A stretch of 11,220 nt of DNA from an uncultured bacterium. Its GTDB lineage: Bacteria; Cyanobacteriota; Vampirovibrionia; Gastranaerophilales; Gastranaerophilaceae. Under the pieces are notes generated by a model that was given only the letters and a program-made list of their open reading frames with translations, did no database searches and was not told the origin of the DNA. Below are positions 1-5,476 of the stretch, piece after piece (position 1 is the first letter of the stretch; the number at the start of each line of letters is the position of its first letter). The position numbers and the translations under genes were made by a program. The stretch is taken from the NCBI GenBank assembly GCA_900553845.1, contig USEW01000050.1, positions 1-11,220 of the forward strand, given 5' to 3'.

Positions 1-790
1 TTTGCATAAACTCTGCTCCAGTGAATGTTAAAGTAACATAGTACTTACCATCTATTTCTTCAACTTTTGATGTTAAGTTAAAATCTAATGATGTTTTCAT
101 GATTTTTGACATAAAAAGATTAAAAGCTTCTATTGTTGTTTTTCTATGCTTTTCTATAACTTTTGCGGTTTTTACACCGTCATATATGTTTGACTTGTCG
201 AGTAAATATCTTACAAAATCATCAGATGGATTACGATATTCTTGTTCTAAAACTTCTTCAAGTTGTCTGATATATTTTAAATTACCTGCATTTAAATATG
301 CTTTTTCTAAATCGAAATTTTCTTTGCAAAATTCAGAAAGTGTTTCGATATGATTTTCTTTATAAGCCATAAGATTAAAAGTAAAGAAAGGTTCTTTGTC
401 CAAAATATTTGGTTCTTCAATGTCCGAAAAGAATTTATACACAATTCCATTAGTTAAAATAATAAATTTTGCTTTACTCGCAGTAAAATATTTAAACAAT
501 TGTCCTGCATGTTGTTTAACATCCAGTTTTTCATTTTCAACTTTCTTGCATTCCAATAAAATAATCGGTTTATTATCTTTCATTATTGCATAGTCAACTT
601 TTTCATCTTTTTTTAGCCGACAATCCGCTATATATTCAGGCACAACTTCTAAAGGATTAAAAACATCATATCCTAAAGCATTCAAAAAAGGCATAATTAA
701 AGCATTTTTTGTTGCTTCTTCAGTTTGTAAATTATCAATAAGTCCATTTGCTCGTTCTTGCAATTGCTTAATTTTTTCTACAAATTCCAT
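1..790 (-). CDS. Orphan HsdR N-terminal-type (HSDR_N_2-like) nuclease, C-terminus cut off by the window edge
   Basis: The minus-strand reading frame is open from ATG at 790 to the left edge, giving 263 codons, so the C-terminus is missing. A Shine-Dalgarno GAAGGAG lies about 8 bases before the ATG. A PD-(D/E)xK-type core is visible: Asp66 in the segment KVDYAI, then Glu80-Cys81-Lys82, followed by a QxxxY motif at Gln97-Tyr101, an arrangement known from HsdR and RecB-like nucleases. Upstream is the conserved patch TEEATKNALIMPFLNALGYD (residues 23-42). No helicase motifs appear in the visible part. Relatives are stand-alone proteins common in prophages, and from memory they are about 350 residues long, so roughly 90 residues may be missing. 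The gene begins 30 bases after the repressor stop on the same strand, so the two are probably co-transcribed in the integrated state. A DNA-cleaving or defence role is inference; the domain assignment is fairly secure. Confidence 0.82.
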   Translation of the reverse strand, partial: MEFVEKIKQLQERANGLIDNLQTEEATKNALIMPFLNALGYDVFNPLEVVPEYIADCRLKKDEKVDYAIMKDNKPIILLECKKVENEKLDVKQHAGQLFKYFTASKAKFIILTNGIVYKFFSDIEEPNILDKEPFFTFNLMAYKENHIETLSEFCKENFDLEKAYLNAGNLKYIRQLEEVLEQEYRNPSDDFVRYLLDKSNIYDGVKTAKVIEKHRKTTIEAFNLFMSKIMKTSLDFNLTSKVEEIDGKYYVTLTFTGAEFMQ

Positions 791-820
791 TGTTTTTTCT
801 CCTTCAATTAAAAATATTAG

Positions 821-1432
821 TTATAAATTTCTAATTATACCTACAATTTTGCCTATAATTTGAAAATGTTCAAATTCTTGTTTTTCAATAAATCTTATAG
901 GGTATATAGAATTATCAGATTTTACAACAATTTGGTCTAAATTTTTAGCTAATCTTTTAATAAACAATTCTTCATAAAATCTAAAAATGTACACGTTGTT
1001 GTCTACTATTTGCTCACCTTCATAGTGTTCAACTATTAATTTATCTTTATCTTGAATATATGGTTCCATGCTGTCACCAAGTGCATTAATTACACTATAA
1101 ATTCTTGATTTGGAATAAGAATTTAATAACTGTTGAGATATTGTCATTTCTTCTTTGTTTTCTGATAAGGCAAAAGTACCAGAACCACATGAACCAAATA
1201 CATCAGGATAATAATTTATATTAATATAATGCTCATCTATATTGGTTACATCATTATCTAAGCATAAAAAATTTTTAATTTTCTGATATTCAAAGTCCTT
1301 TAAAGAACTTTTTCTTGCAATTCTGTTACTTATTGCTTGCTTTGAAATACCCAAAGCTTCTGCAAGTATATCATATGTTATATTTTTTTTTGTTAAAAGT
1401 TCTAATTTTTTAATAGCTTCTTGCAATAACAT
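821..1432 (-). CDS. S24/LexA-like phage repressor (CI-type)
   Basis: This 203-residue protein has the two-part build of CI/LexA-type repressors. The N-terminal helix-turn-helix covers about residues 17-42 (segment YDILAEALGISKQAISNRIA). The C-terminal S24 peptidase domain has catalytic Ser121 in GDSMEP and Lys159 in LFIKRL. A Cys82-Gly83 bond in the segment GSCGSG sits 39 residues before the serine, close to the spacing of the cleavage sites in LexA (Ala-Gly) and UmuD (Cys-Gly). RecA-stimulated self-cleavage and SOS induction are therefore likely but inferred. The start at 1432 follows a weak AAAGG about 9 bases upstream. The gene diverges from the early operon across a 178-base regulatory region and leads into the nuclease gene, so it is probably the element's master switch. 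Confidence 0.9.
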   Translation of the reverse strand: MLLQEAIKKLELLTKKNITYDILAEALGISKQAISNRIARKSSLKDFEYQKIKNFLCLDNDVTNIDEHYININYYPDVFGSCGSGTFALSENKEEMTISQQLLNSYSKSRIYSVINALGDSMEPYIQDKDKLIVEHYEGEQIVDNNVYIFRFYEELFIKRLAKNLDQIVVKSDNSIYPIRFIEKQEFEHFQIIGKIVGIIRNL

Positions 1433-1467
1433 ATCTATACCTTTTTGTGTATGCGTAAATAATTTTG

Positions 1468-1495
1468 TTGATAAAAGTTTACTTTTGTGTATAAT
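1468..1495 (+). promoter_or_regulatory. Sigma70-type promoter of the element's early operon
   Basis: TTGATA at 1468-1473 and a perfect TATAAT at 1490-1495 are separated by 16 bases. The promoter points toward the plus-strand operon starting at 1611 and would give a leader of about 110 nucleotides. The inverted 7-mers GTTGATA (1467-1473) and TATCAAC (1501-1507) bracket the -10 box, and a TTTTGTGT motif overlaps the spacer. Both make this a plausible target of the divergent repressor. Confidence 0.7.
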
Positions 1496-1537
1496 AAATA
1501 TATCAACTTATTTAATAGTTTGTTTATTAATTCATAC

Positions 1538-1588
1538 CAAAAACACGCAAAAATGGCAAGTGGTGAGTGTTCATTTTGTGGTGTTTTG
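1538..1588 (+). promoter_or_regulatory. Imperfect hairpin in the early-operon leader
   Basis: The arm CAAAAACACGCAAAAATG (1538-1555) is an imperfect inverted repeat of CATTTTGTGGTGTTTTG (1572-1588), with a few bulges and a 16-base loop. It ends 11 bases before the AAAGGAG ribosome site of the first gene. It could be a structured 5' leader or simply two opposed operator sites at the DNA level. No T-tract follows, so it is not an intrinsic terminator. Confidence 0.35.
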
Positions 1589-1610
1589 TGTTGGAAAGAA
1601 AGGAGAAAAA

Positions 1611-1805
1611 ATGAGCCAAACAGAAAATATTCAAAAACTTAGCGGGCAAATGATTAAAACGGTTGGGTTTGACATCCCATTGTTTAGATGTATTGAGAAA
1701 TATCGAACAATGAAAAATTATTCACGCTCAAGATTTGTGAATTTGGCATTGACTGAATATGTTAAAACTCACAATTTAGAAACAGTTACAGGGATTGGAA
1801 TATAA
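1611..1805 (+). CDS. Small ribbon-helix-helix (CopG/Arc-like) protein, first gene of the early operon
   Basis: This 64-residue protein starts at ATG 1611, chosen because AAAGGAG (1599-1605) lies 5 bases upstream. The in-frame ATG at 1485 is rejected because it falls inside the promoter. Residues about 15-54 fit the ribbon-helix-helix plan: a short strand (IKTVGFDIP), a helix (LFRCIEKYRTM), then NYSRSRFVNLALTEYVKT, resembling the S-R-S-x-F-V-N-x-A-L helix of CopG-type DNA-binding proteins. As the first gene after the repressed promoter it is placed like a Cro-type or auxiliary regulator. It could instead control replication, as CopG does. Fold assignment is moderate; target and role are unknown. 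Confidence 0.7.
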   Translation: MSQTENIQKLSGQMIKTVGFDIPLFRCIEKYRTMKNYSRSRFVNLALTEYVKTHNLETVTGIGI

Positions 1806-1845
1806 AAATATAATCCATCTTGAACTATCACAAAGGAGTATAAAA

Positions 1846-2076
1846 ATGACAAAAACAAAAATTAAAAACTACGAAAAAGAAAAGTTTAACAATTATTCAA
1901 AAATTATGTCCGGGATAATTAAGACAGTGGCGCTTGAGATGTCAAACGGGGAAGAGGTGGATTTGTTCCCGACAAGAGAAAATATTATTTCTCAAGCTTG
2001 TGAACGGTTTCAAAAATTAAAACAAATGGGCTTGTACGACAATTTAAATAGATTAGTTTTTACATCAGGAAAGTAA
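1846..2076 (+). CDS. Small unknown protein of the early operon
   Basis: This 76-residue protein starts at ATG 1846, with a strong AAAGGAG 7 bases upstream. An upstream in-frame ATG at 1795 overlaps the previous gene and has no such site. The N-terminus is rich in Lys, and the middle (ENIISQACERFQKLKQMG) looks helical. I do not recognise the family. It lies 40 bases after the ribbon-helix-helix gene and 4 bases before the replication-type gene, so it is probably translated as part of the same early transcript. A small DNA-binding or replication accessory role would fit the position but nothing in the sequence proves it. Confidence 0.6.
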   Translation: MTKTKIKNYEKEKFNNYSKIMSGIIKTVALEMSNGEEVDLFPTRENIISQACERFQKLKQMGLYDNLNRLVFTSGK

Positions 2077-2080
2077 AAAA

Positions 2081-2512
2081 ATGAGAGAAAGTTTTGTATT
2101 TTATAGAAGTTTTTTTGAAGCAATTAAGAATTTAGACGAAAAAAAACGATTAAAAATGTATGATTTAATCTTAAATTTTGCATTAAATGATGAAGAAATT
2201 GAGCCAAAATATGAAATTTGCAACCAACTTTTTACATTAATAAAACCTCAATTATCCGCTAATAACAAGCGTTACCAGGATGGCAAAAAAGGTGGTCGAC
2301 CAAAAAATAAAAAAACCACTGGTTTTTCTGAAAAAAAACCTAATGTAAATGAAAATGTAAATGTTAATGTTAATGAAAATGCAGAAAAAAAAAGAAAAAA
2401 AAGAAAACGAACATTTTCAAATTTACAACAAATTTCAAACAAAGCAAGACCCATATTTTGGCGAAGAAGTGAAAAAATTCAAAGCTTGTTACAAATCTCA
2501 TTTTGGAGTTGA
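2081..2512 (+). CDS. Phage replication-type protein (DUF6291-like), N-terminal part, then out of frame
   Basis: The N-terminus (RESFVFYRSFFEAIKNL, about residues 2-18, then TLIKPQLSANNKRYQDGKKG, residues 52-71) matches the DUF6291-type proteins of phage and island early operons, which usually precede or act in replication. A lysine-rich stretch and an Asn-Val repeat linker follow. After codon 104 the frame enters an A9 tract and the remainder (from about 2394) is a low-complexity tail ending at 2512 that does not look like the family. The expected C-terminus is found in the next frame (up to 2831). Removing one A would join the halves into a protein of about 249 residues. The start at 2081 is 4 bases after the preceding stop, with GGAAAG just upstream. 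A mutation, a sequencing error or transcriptional slippage are all possible. Confidence 0.75.
   Translation: MRESFVFYRSFFEAIKNLDEKKRLKMYDLILNFALNDEEIEPKYEICNQLFTLIKPQLSANNKRYQDGKKGGRPKNKKTTGFSEKKPNVNENVNVNVNENAEKKRKKRKRTFSNLQQISNKARPIFWRRSEKIQSLLQISFWS
2342..2383 (+). repeat. Seven tandem hexamers AATGNN encoding an Asn-Val/Glu linker
   Basis: Seven consecutive in-frame hexamers of the form AATGNN (GTA, GAA, GTA, GTT, GTT, GAA and GCA as the second codons) encode NVNENVNVNVNENA. The array lies directly before an A9-G-A8 tract. Such Asn/Val-rich linkers are common in phage replication proteins. Copy-number change here would be frame-neutral, unlike change in the A tracts. Confidence 0.8.
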
Positions 2513-2831
2513 ACCGTTTTTAAGTTCAATGCAGTGTCACCAATTGCAAGAGTTGGTTTTGACGTCGCCGGATTTTTTTGAAACTTTGGACGATGTGCTT
2601 CAAAAAATGAAAAACATAGGTGAGTTCAAAGGTAAGGACGGCAACAGTTATAAACTGTCTGTGAGTTTTTTGCTTAAAGACAAAAACTATTCCGACCTAA
2701 GAAACGGTGTTTATGACAATCGCGCAGCGCCTTCTGACAATGAGTTGACAATAAAAGTTGAAAAAATGACAGAAAAAGAACAGATAATAATTAACTATTT
2801 TGACGTTAAAGAATATAGGAGGGAAGAATAA
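2361..2831 (+). pseudogene. C-terminal part of the replication-type protein, in the shifted frame
   Basis: This frame carries the missing second half of the protein begun at 2081. From about 2394 it reads EKKENEHFQIYNKF, then a folded-looking domain (PYFGEEVKKFKACYKSHFG and onward) ending in the motif SFLLKDKNYSDLRNGVYDN. That motif resembles the common SFsWLLK-x-dNYxKvLxGxYdN tail of phage replisome-organiser proteins. Several ATGs (2361, 2367, 2373, 2379) lie within the hexamer repeat, but none has a Shine-Dalgarno site, so independent translation is unlikely. The halves are offset by one base within A9 (2385-2393) or A8 (2395-2402). It is either a recent frameshift or a gene read through by slippage. 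The short downstream gene at 2833 is also interrupted, which favours decay. Confidence 0.65.
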
Positions 2832-2832
2832 A

Positions 2833-2997
2833 GTGAAAAGTGAATAAGAAATACGTCAATATTTAGAAAAAATTAAAAAACATTACAAAGATGCACATAA
2901 ATCCGAACAAAAGTACTTAGAAACAATTGGCAAGGCAATAACAAACACATTGCATTGGGTTTTAGATTTACCACCAAATAATTTTAATAAAGAATAA
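2833..2997 (+). pseudogene. Small coiled-coil-like gene interrupted by an early TAA
   Basis: A GTG at 2833 lies downstream of an AGGAGG site (about 2818-2823) and opens a frame of 55 codons ending at 2997. Codon 5, however, is TAA (2845-2847). If that codon were CAA the protein would read VKSEQEIRQYLEKIKKHYK and continue as a 54-residue, helix-rich protein with a plausible C-terminus (TLHWVLDLPPNNFNKE). A CAA to TAA change is therefore the simplest reading. No downstream start with a ribosome site restores it. All other genes here use TAA as a normal stop, so stop-codon reassignment is not a reasonable explanation. Function unknown. Confidence 0.45.
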
Positions 2998-3017
2998 TAG
3001 TTAGAGGAGTTAAAAAA

Positions 3018-3539
3018 TTGACACAATATCAAGAAACAATGTGTGGAAAAAACGTAGTATGGATGTGTGCTTTGACTCACTTGAGGGAGTTTATCAGAAA
3101 AGCCTTTGCCGATACAACATTACCTAAAACAAAAGTGGCTCTAGAAACAAAAAGAAAAATAGAAAAGGAAAATAAAGTTTATACACAAGAATTTATTCGA
3201 TATGCAAAATCTGGTTTGACTTTAACTAAAATAAACAAAATATTAAACATTCCAAATTTTAAACAATTTAAAGAAAAAATCAAAAATGATGAGTCGATAA
3301 AAGAAATGTTAGGTTCCGAAACATGTTTCAACTTATTTGAATTAACGGAAACGCAATACAAGATAAAGATATTGCTAGACAAGGGGTTAACACATGGGAA
3401 AATACGTAAAATATTGTGTATGAATAAAAAAGCATTTGAAGCACACGAACGCAGGATAAGGAGAAAATTTGGCTTGCCGGTAAGAGAATATAATAAAAAA
3501 AATACTAATTTAAATAAAAAGGAGAAAAGAATATGTTGA
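3018..3539 (+). CDS. Unknown element protein with a duplicated helix-turn-helix-like segment
   Basis: This 173-residue protein starts at TTG 3018, supported by AGAGGAG at 3003-3009 eight bases upstream. An in-frame ATG at 3039 has no such site. Two similar segments are visible: GLTLTKINKILNI (residues 66-78) and GLTHGKIRKILCM (residues 123-135), sharing GLTxxKIxKIL with a period of 57 residues. Each is preceded by a basic helix and followed by a Lys/Arg-rich helix, as expected for tandem helix-turn-helix units. The C-terminus is basic. I do not recognise a named family. Its place between the replication-type genes and xis-int suggests a DNA-binding regulator or accessory factor; that is inference. 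It overlaps the next gene by 7 bases. Confidence 0.72.
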   Translation: MTQYQETMCGKNVVWMCALTHLREFIRKAFADTTLPKTKVALETKRKIEKENKVYTQEFIRYAKSGLTLTKINKILNIPNFKQFKEKIKNDESIKEMLGSETCFNLFELTETQYKIKILLDKGLTHGKIRKILCMNKKAFEAHERRIRRKFGLPVREYNKKNTNLNKKEKRIC

Positions 3540-3961
3540 GTGATTTAGAAAAACGTTTTTTTGAAAGAGATATGATATATGCTAACGATACATATATTAC
3601 AGATGGTGTAATAGTTCTTGTTAAAAAATACATAAAAAATAACATTTTAAAACAATATATAAAAAAACCTAAAGAATTAACAAAAAAAATAAATAAAATT
3701 CCATATGACAAAGGTTCTGAGATTGAGTTAACAAAAGTTTTTACACAATGCAAATTGTTATCAGACAATAAAATTGGCATAATTCTTGATGACAACAATT
3801 ATGCAGATTATGACATTTTACTAATGCTGGAAGATTATTATTGGTTAGAGTACCTTAAGGAACTTAATTATACGGTACAAGATTTTTTAACGGGCAAGAT
3901 TGTTAAATTTTTCGACCAAGACGAGAATTTTTTGGGTTGTTTTTTGTCAATAAAACTATAA
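3533..3961 (+). CDS. Unknown 142-residue early-operon protein
   Basis: ATG 3533 overlaps the end of the previous gene in the arrangement ATGTTGA, so the two are probably translationally coupled. A GGAG site lies at 3521-3524. The first half is Lys-rich and helical (VKKYIKNNILKQYIKKPKEL). The second half is acidic and aromatic (DDNNYADYDILLMLEDYYWL), ending with FDQDENFLGCFLSIKL. No catalytic motif, signal peptide or membrane segment is apparent. I do not recognise the family. The marked split between a basic and an acidic half is the only unusual feature. Confidence 0.65.
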   Translation: MLSDLEKRFFERDMIYANDTYITDGVIVLVKKYIKNNILKQYIKKPKELTKKINKIPYDKGSEIELTKVFTQCKLLSDNKIGIILDDNNYADYDILLMLEDYYWLEYLKELNYTVQDFLTGKIVKFFDQDENFLGCFLSIKL

Positions 3962-4011
3962 ATTTAAGAATAATTAATTTTACAAAAGTTCATGAAGAAA
4001 GGTAACAATTT

Positions 4012-4185
4012 ATGTTTGGATTAATATCAATAAAAGATTTTGCGAAGAAATTAGAAAAACCTGAAAGCACAGTTAGGACTTGGAAAAGAAGAGGTGATTT
4101 GCCCGCTTTTATTTTTATAAATATAGGCGGAACCGTCTTTATAAAAATAAAAAAGTTCGAAGAATGGGTTGAAAATGTGTCATGA
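4012..4185 (+). CDS. Excisionase-like helix-turn-helix protein (HTH_17/AlpA type)
   Basis: This short gene encodes 57 residues from ATG 4012, with AAAGG 9 bases upstream. The sequence ISIKDFAKKLEKPESTVRTW followed by KRRGDLPAFIFINIGG is the MerR/AlpA-like winged helix-turn-helix of excisionases: a helix pair with S-T-V-R-x-W-x-R-x-G, then a beta wing (GGTVFIKIKKFEEWV) that closes the fold. It lies immediately before the integrase and overlaps its upstream ATG by four bases (ATGA), so coupled xis-int translation is expected. Known relatives bind att-region DNA and bias recombination toward excision, or act as transcription activators. It is co-oriented with the early operon, so excision would be turned on together with it. 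Confidence 0.78.
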   Translation: MFGLISIKDFAKKLEKPESTVRTWKRRGDLPAFIFINIGGTVFIKIKKFEEWVENVS

Positions 4186-5210
4186 GGTGTTATAAATATA
4201 GCATGAGTGTATATAAAAAGAATGGGAAATATTATTGCCGTTTTCAAATTGATGGAGAACGGCATCATTATTTATGCAATGGAGCGACTACAGAAAAAGA
4301 AGCTCGCAAAATTGAAAATGGCTTTAGATATAAAGTTCAGCAACAACAAAATGGGATTATTGCTAAAAACGATAAGTGTATAAGTATTAAATATCTTGTT
4401 GATATATTTTTGGATTATAGTCTTTTAAATAAGAAAAGTTACAAACAGGATGTATATAGATGTAATGTAATTTTAAACTTTTTTAAAGCAAATAAAAAAA
4501 TTCAAGATATAAAATCGGTAGATATAGAAAATTTTAAGGCTTATTTAATAGAAAGTAAACGAAGTAAAATTACAGCTAACAGATATCTTGAAAATCTAAG
4601 TAAAATGTTTAATATAGCAGTTGAGAATGGATGGTTGGTTAAAAATCCAATTAAAAAGAAAACTAAATTTTTAACAAAAAATTATACTGTTAGATATTTA
4701 ACCAAGGAAGAGGAAACTAGACTTTTTAAACATTTAAATGGTGTTTTAAAAGATATTGTCGTGGGTGCTCTTCAAACAGGATTAAGAAGAAGTAATATTA
4801 TATATCTTAAATGGTGTAATATTGATTTTAATTTCAGAATGATTGAAATTTTAGAGAATAAAGGCAATAAACATATTAAATTATATATGAATGATATTTT
4901 ATATGATTTATTTAAACGATTAGAGGAAATTAAAAGTTCAGAATATGTCTTTATAAACCCATTAACTAATTTACCTTATGTTGATTTCAGAAAAGCTTGG
5001 AAAAAAGCTCTTAAAGCTGCTAATATAAAAAACTTTAGATTTCATGATTTAAGACATACTGTAGGGACTAGACTTGCAGAAAGTAATGTGCCAATTCCTG
5101 TAATAAAAAATATACTTGCTCATTCTTCTATTGAAACCACAATGCGATATATTCATAACAATTCCAAAGATTTAAAATCTGCAATGGAAGTTCTTAATTC
5201 ATATAATTAA
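4182..5210 (+). CDS. int: Tyrosine recombinase (phage-type integrase)
   Basis: The protein is 342 residues from ATG 4182, or 335 from ATG 4203. The later start gives the usual MSVYKKNGKYYCRF beginning; the earlier one overlaps the excisionase stop as ATGA. Domains in order are an N-terminal arm-binding-like region (about 8-60), a SAM-like core-binding domain (about 65-155), and the catalytic domain (about 170-342). The active-site set is complete: Arg202 (TGLR), probably Lys227, His288 and Arg291 (HDLRH), His314 (LAHSS) and nucleophile Tyr323 (MRYIH). The gene ends 88 bases from the 3' end of tRNA-Pro, pointing at it, which marks that tRNA as the likely target. No frameshift is present, so the enzyme may be functional. 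Confidence 0.95.
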   Translation: MRCYKYSMSVYKKNGKYYCRFQIDGERHHYLCNGATTEKEARKIENGFRYKVQQQQNGIIAKNDKCISIKYLVDIFLDYSLLNKKSYKQDVYRCNVILNFFKANKKIQDIKSVDIENFKAYLIESKRSKITANRYLENLSKMFNIAVENGWLVKNPIKKKTKFLTKNYTVRYLTKEEETRLFKHLNGVLKDIVVGALQTGLRRSNIIYLKWCNIDFNFRMIEILENKGNKHIKLYMNDILYDLFKRLEEIKSSEYVFINPLTNLPYVDFRKAWKKALKAANIKNFRFHDLRHTVGTRLAESNVPIPVIKNILAHSSIETTMRYIHNNSKDLKSAMEVLNSYN

Positions 5211-5230
5211 GATTTAATTCAAAATTAAAA

Positions 5231-5250
5231 ATGGCCACAGAATGGACATT
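5231..5250. repeat. Imperfect direct repeat between int and tRNA-Pro, possible arm-type site
   Basis: ATGGCCACA (5231-5239) and ATGGACATT (5242-5250) share ATGGxCA and are offset by 11 bp, about one helical turn. Integrases of this type bind short direct repeats flanking the core att site. The location between int and the tRNA fits, but with only two copies the assignment is tentative. Confidence 0.3.
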
Positions 5251-5298
5251 GTAAAATATATAATAGGTTAAAAATCAATAATATCAAATAAAACAAAA

Positions 5299-5320
5299 TC
5301 GGAACGACAGGATTTGAACC
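5299..5320 (-). other. Predicted attachment-site half at the tRNA-Pro 3' end
   Basis: The 3' T-arm and acceptor end of tRNA-Pro faces the integrase gene, the common arrangement in which the element's att core recreates the tRNA end. The tRNA is intact here. The expected second copy of this 3' end is not found elsewhere in the window, so it should lie to the left. The exact core length cannot be defined from one side. Confidence 0.5.
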
Positions 5321-5372
5321 TGCGACCCCTACCACCCCAAGGTAGTACGCTACCAAGCTGCGCTACGTCCCG
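5299..5372 (-). tRNA. tRNA-Pro (anticodon UGG)
   Basis: Read on the minus strand, the acceptor arms CGGGACG and CGTTCCG pair with one G-T wobble. The D-arm (GCGCAGCTTGGTAGCGT), the anticodon loop CTTGGGG with anticodon TGG, and the T-loop GTTCAAATCC are all present. The discriminator base is A and CCA is not encoded. The 3' end faces the integrase gene. No strong terminator hairpin follows, only a T-rich stretch. Confidence 0.96.
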
Positions 5373-5380
5373 ATATGATA

Positions 5381-5408
5381 ATTTTATCAAAAAAATATTT
5401 TTTGTAAA
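5381..5408 (-). promoter_or_regulatory. Promoter of tRNA-Pro
   Basis: On the minus strand TTTACA (5408-5403) and TAAAAT (5386-5381) are separated by 16 bases. Transcription would begin at about 5374, just upstream of the mature 5' end at 5372. Confidence 0.55.
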
Positions 5409-5476
5409 TGTAGATAAGTAAAAATATGGTAAATTGTATTATTGTAATTTTGATAAGTTTCATTTATTTCTAAAAT

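Larger units (their letters stand above)
1443..1590. repeat. Reiterated TTTTGTG motif, candidate operator half-sites
   Basis: TTTTGTG occurs four times between the divergent genes: at 1443-1449, 1483-1489, 1574-1580 and 1584-1590. The last two are 10 bp apart, one helical turn. The second copy lies inside the early-promoter spacer. Related sequence in the opposite orientation (CACGCAAAA) lies at 1544-1552. The clustering suggests binding sites for the repressor or for the ribbon-helix-helix protein, but short AT-rich words recur easily, so this remains a candidate. Confidence 0.35.

Noticed and set aside
99..593. Plus-strand open frames at 99-353 and 396-593
   Set aside because: They lie antisense within the nuclease frame, have no ribosome sites and give unlikely Ser/Phe-rich proteins.
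1485..1610. N-terminal extension of the ribbon-helix-helix gene to ATG 1485
   Set aside because: It would start inside the promoter -10 area and lacks a ribosome site, whereas ATG 1611 has AAAGGAG at ideal spacing.
2311..2327. Hairpin AAAAACC-ACT-GGTTTTT resembling a terminator
   Set aside because: The stem has only two G-C pairs, lies inside the replication-type gene and has no separate T-run beyond its own arm.
2833..2997. Stop-codon reassignment (TAA read as Gln) as the reason for the internal stop
   Set aside because: Many intact genes here end normally with TAA, so a point mutation or read error is simpler.
3179..4268. Minus-strand open frames at 3179-3382, 3505-3798 and 3990-4268
   Set aside because: They oppose well-supported plus-strand genes with ribosome sites and recognisable domains, and are shadows of AT-rich coding sequence.
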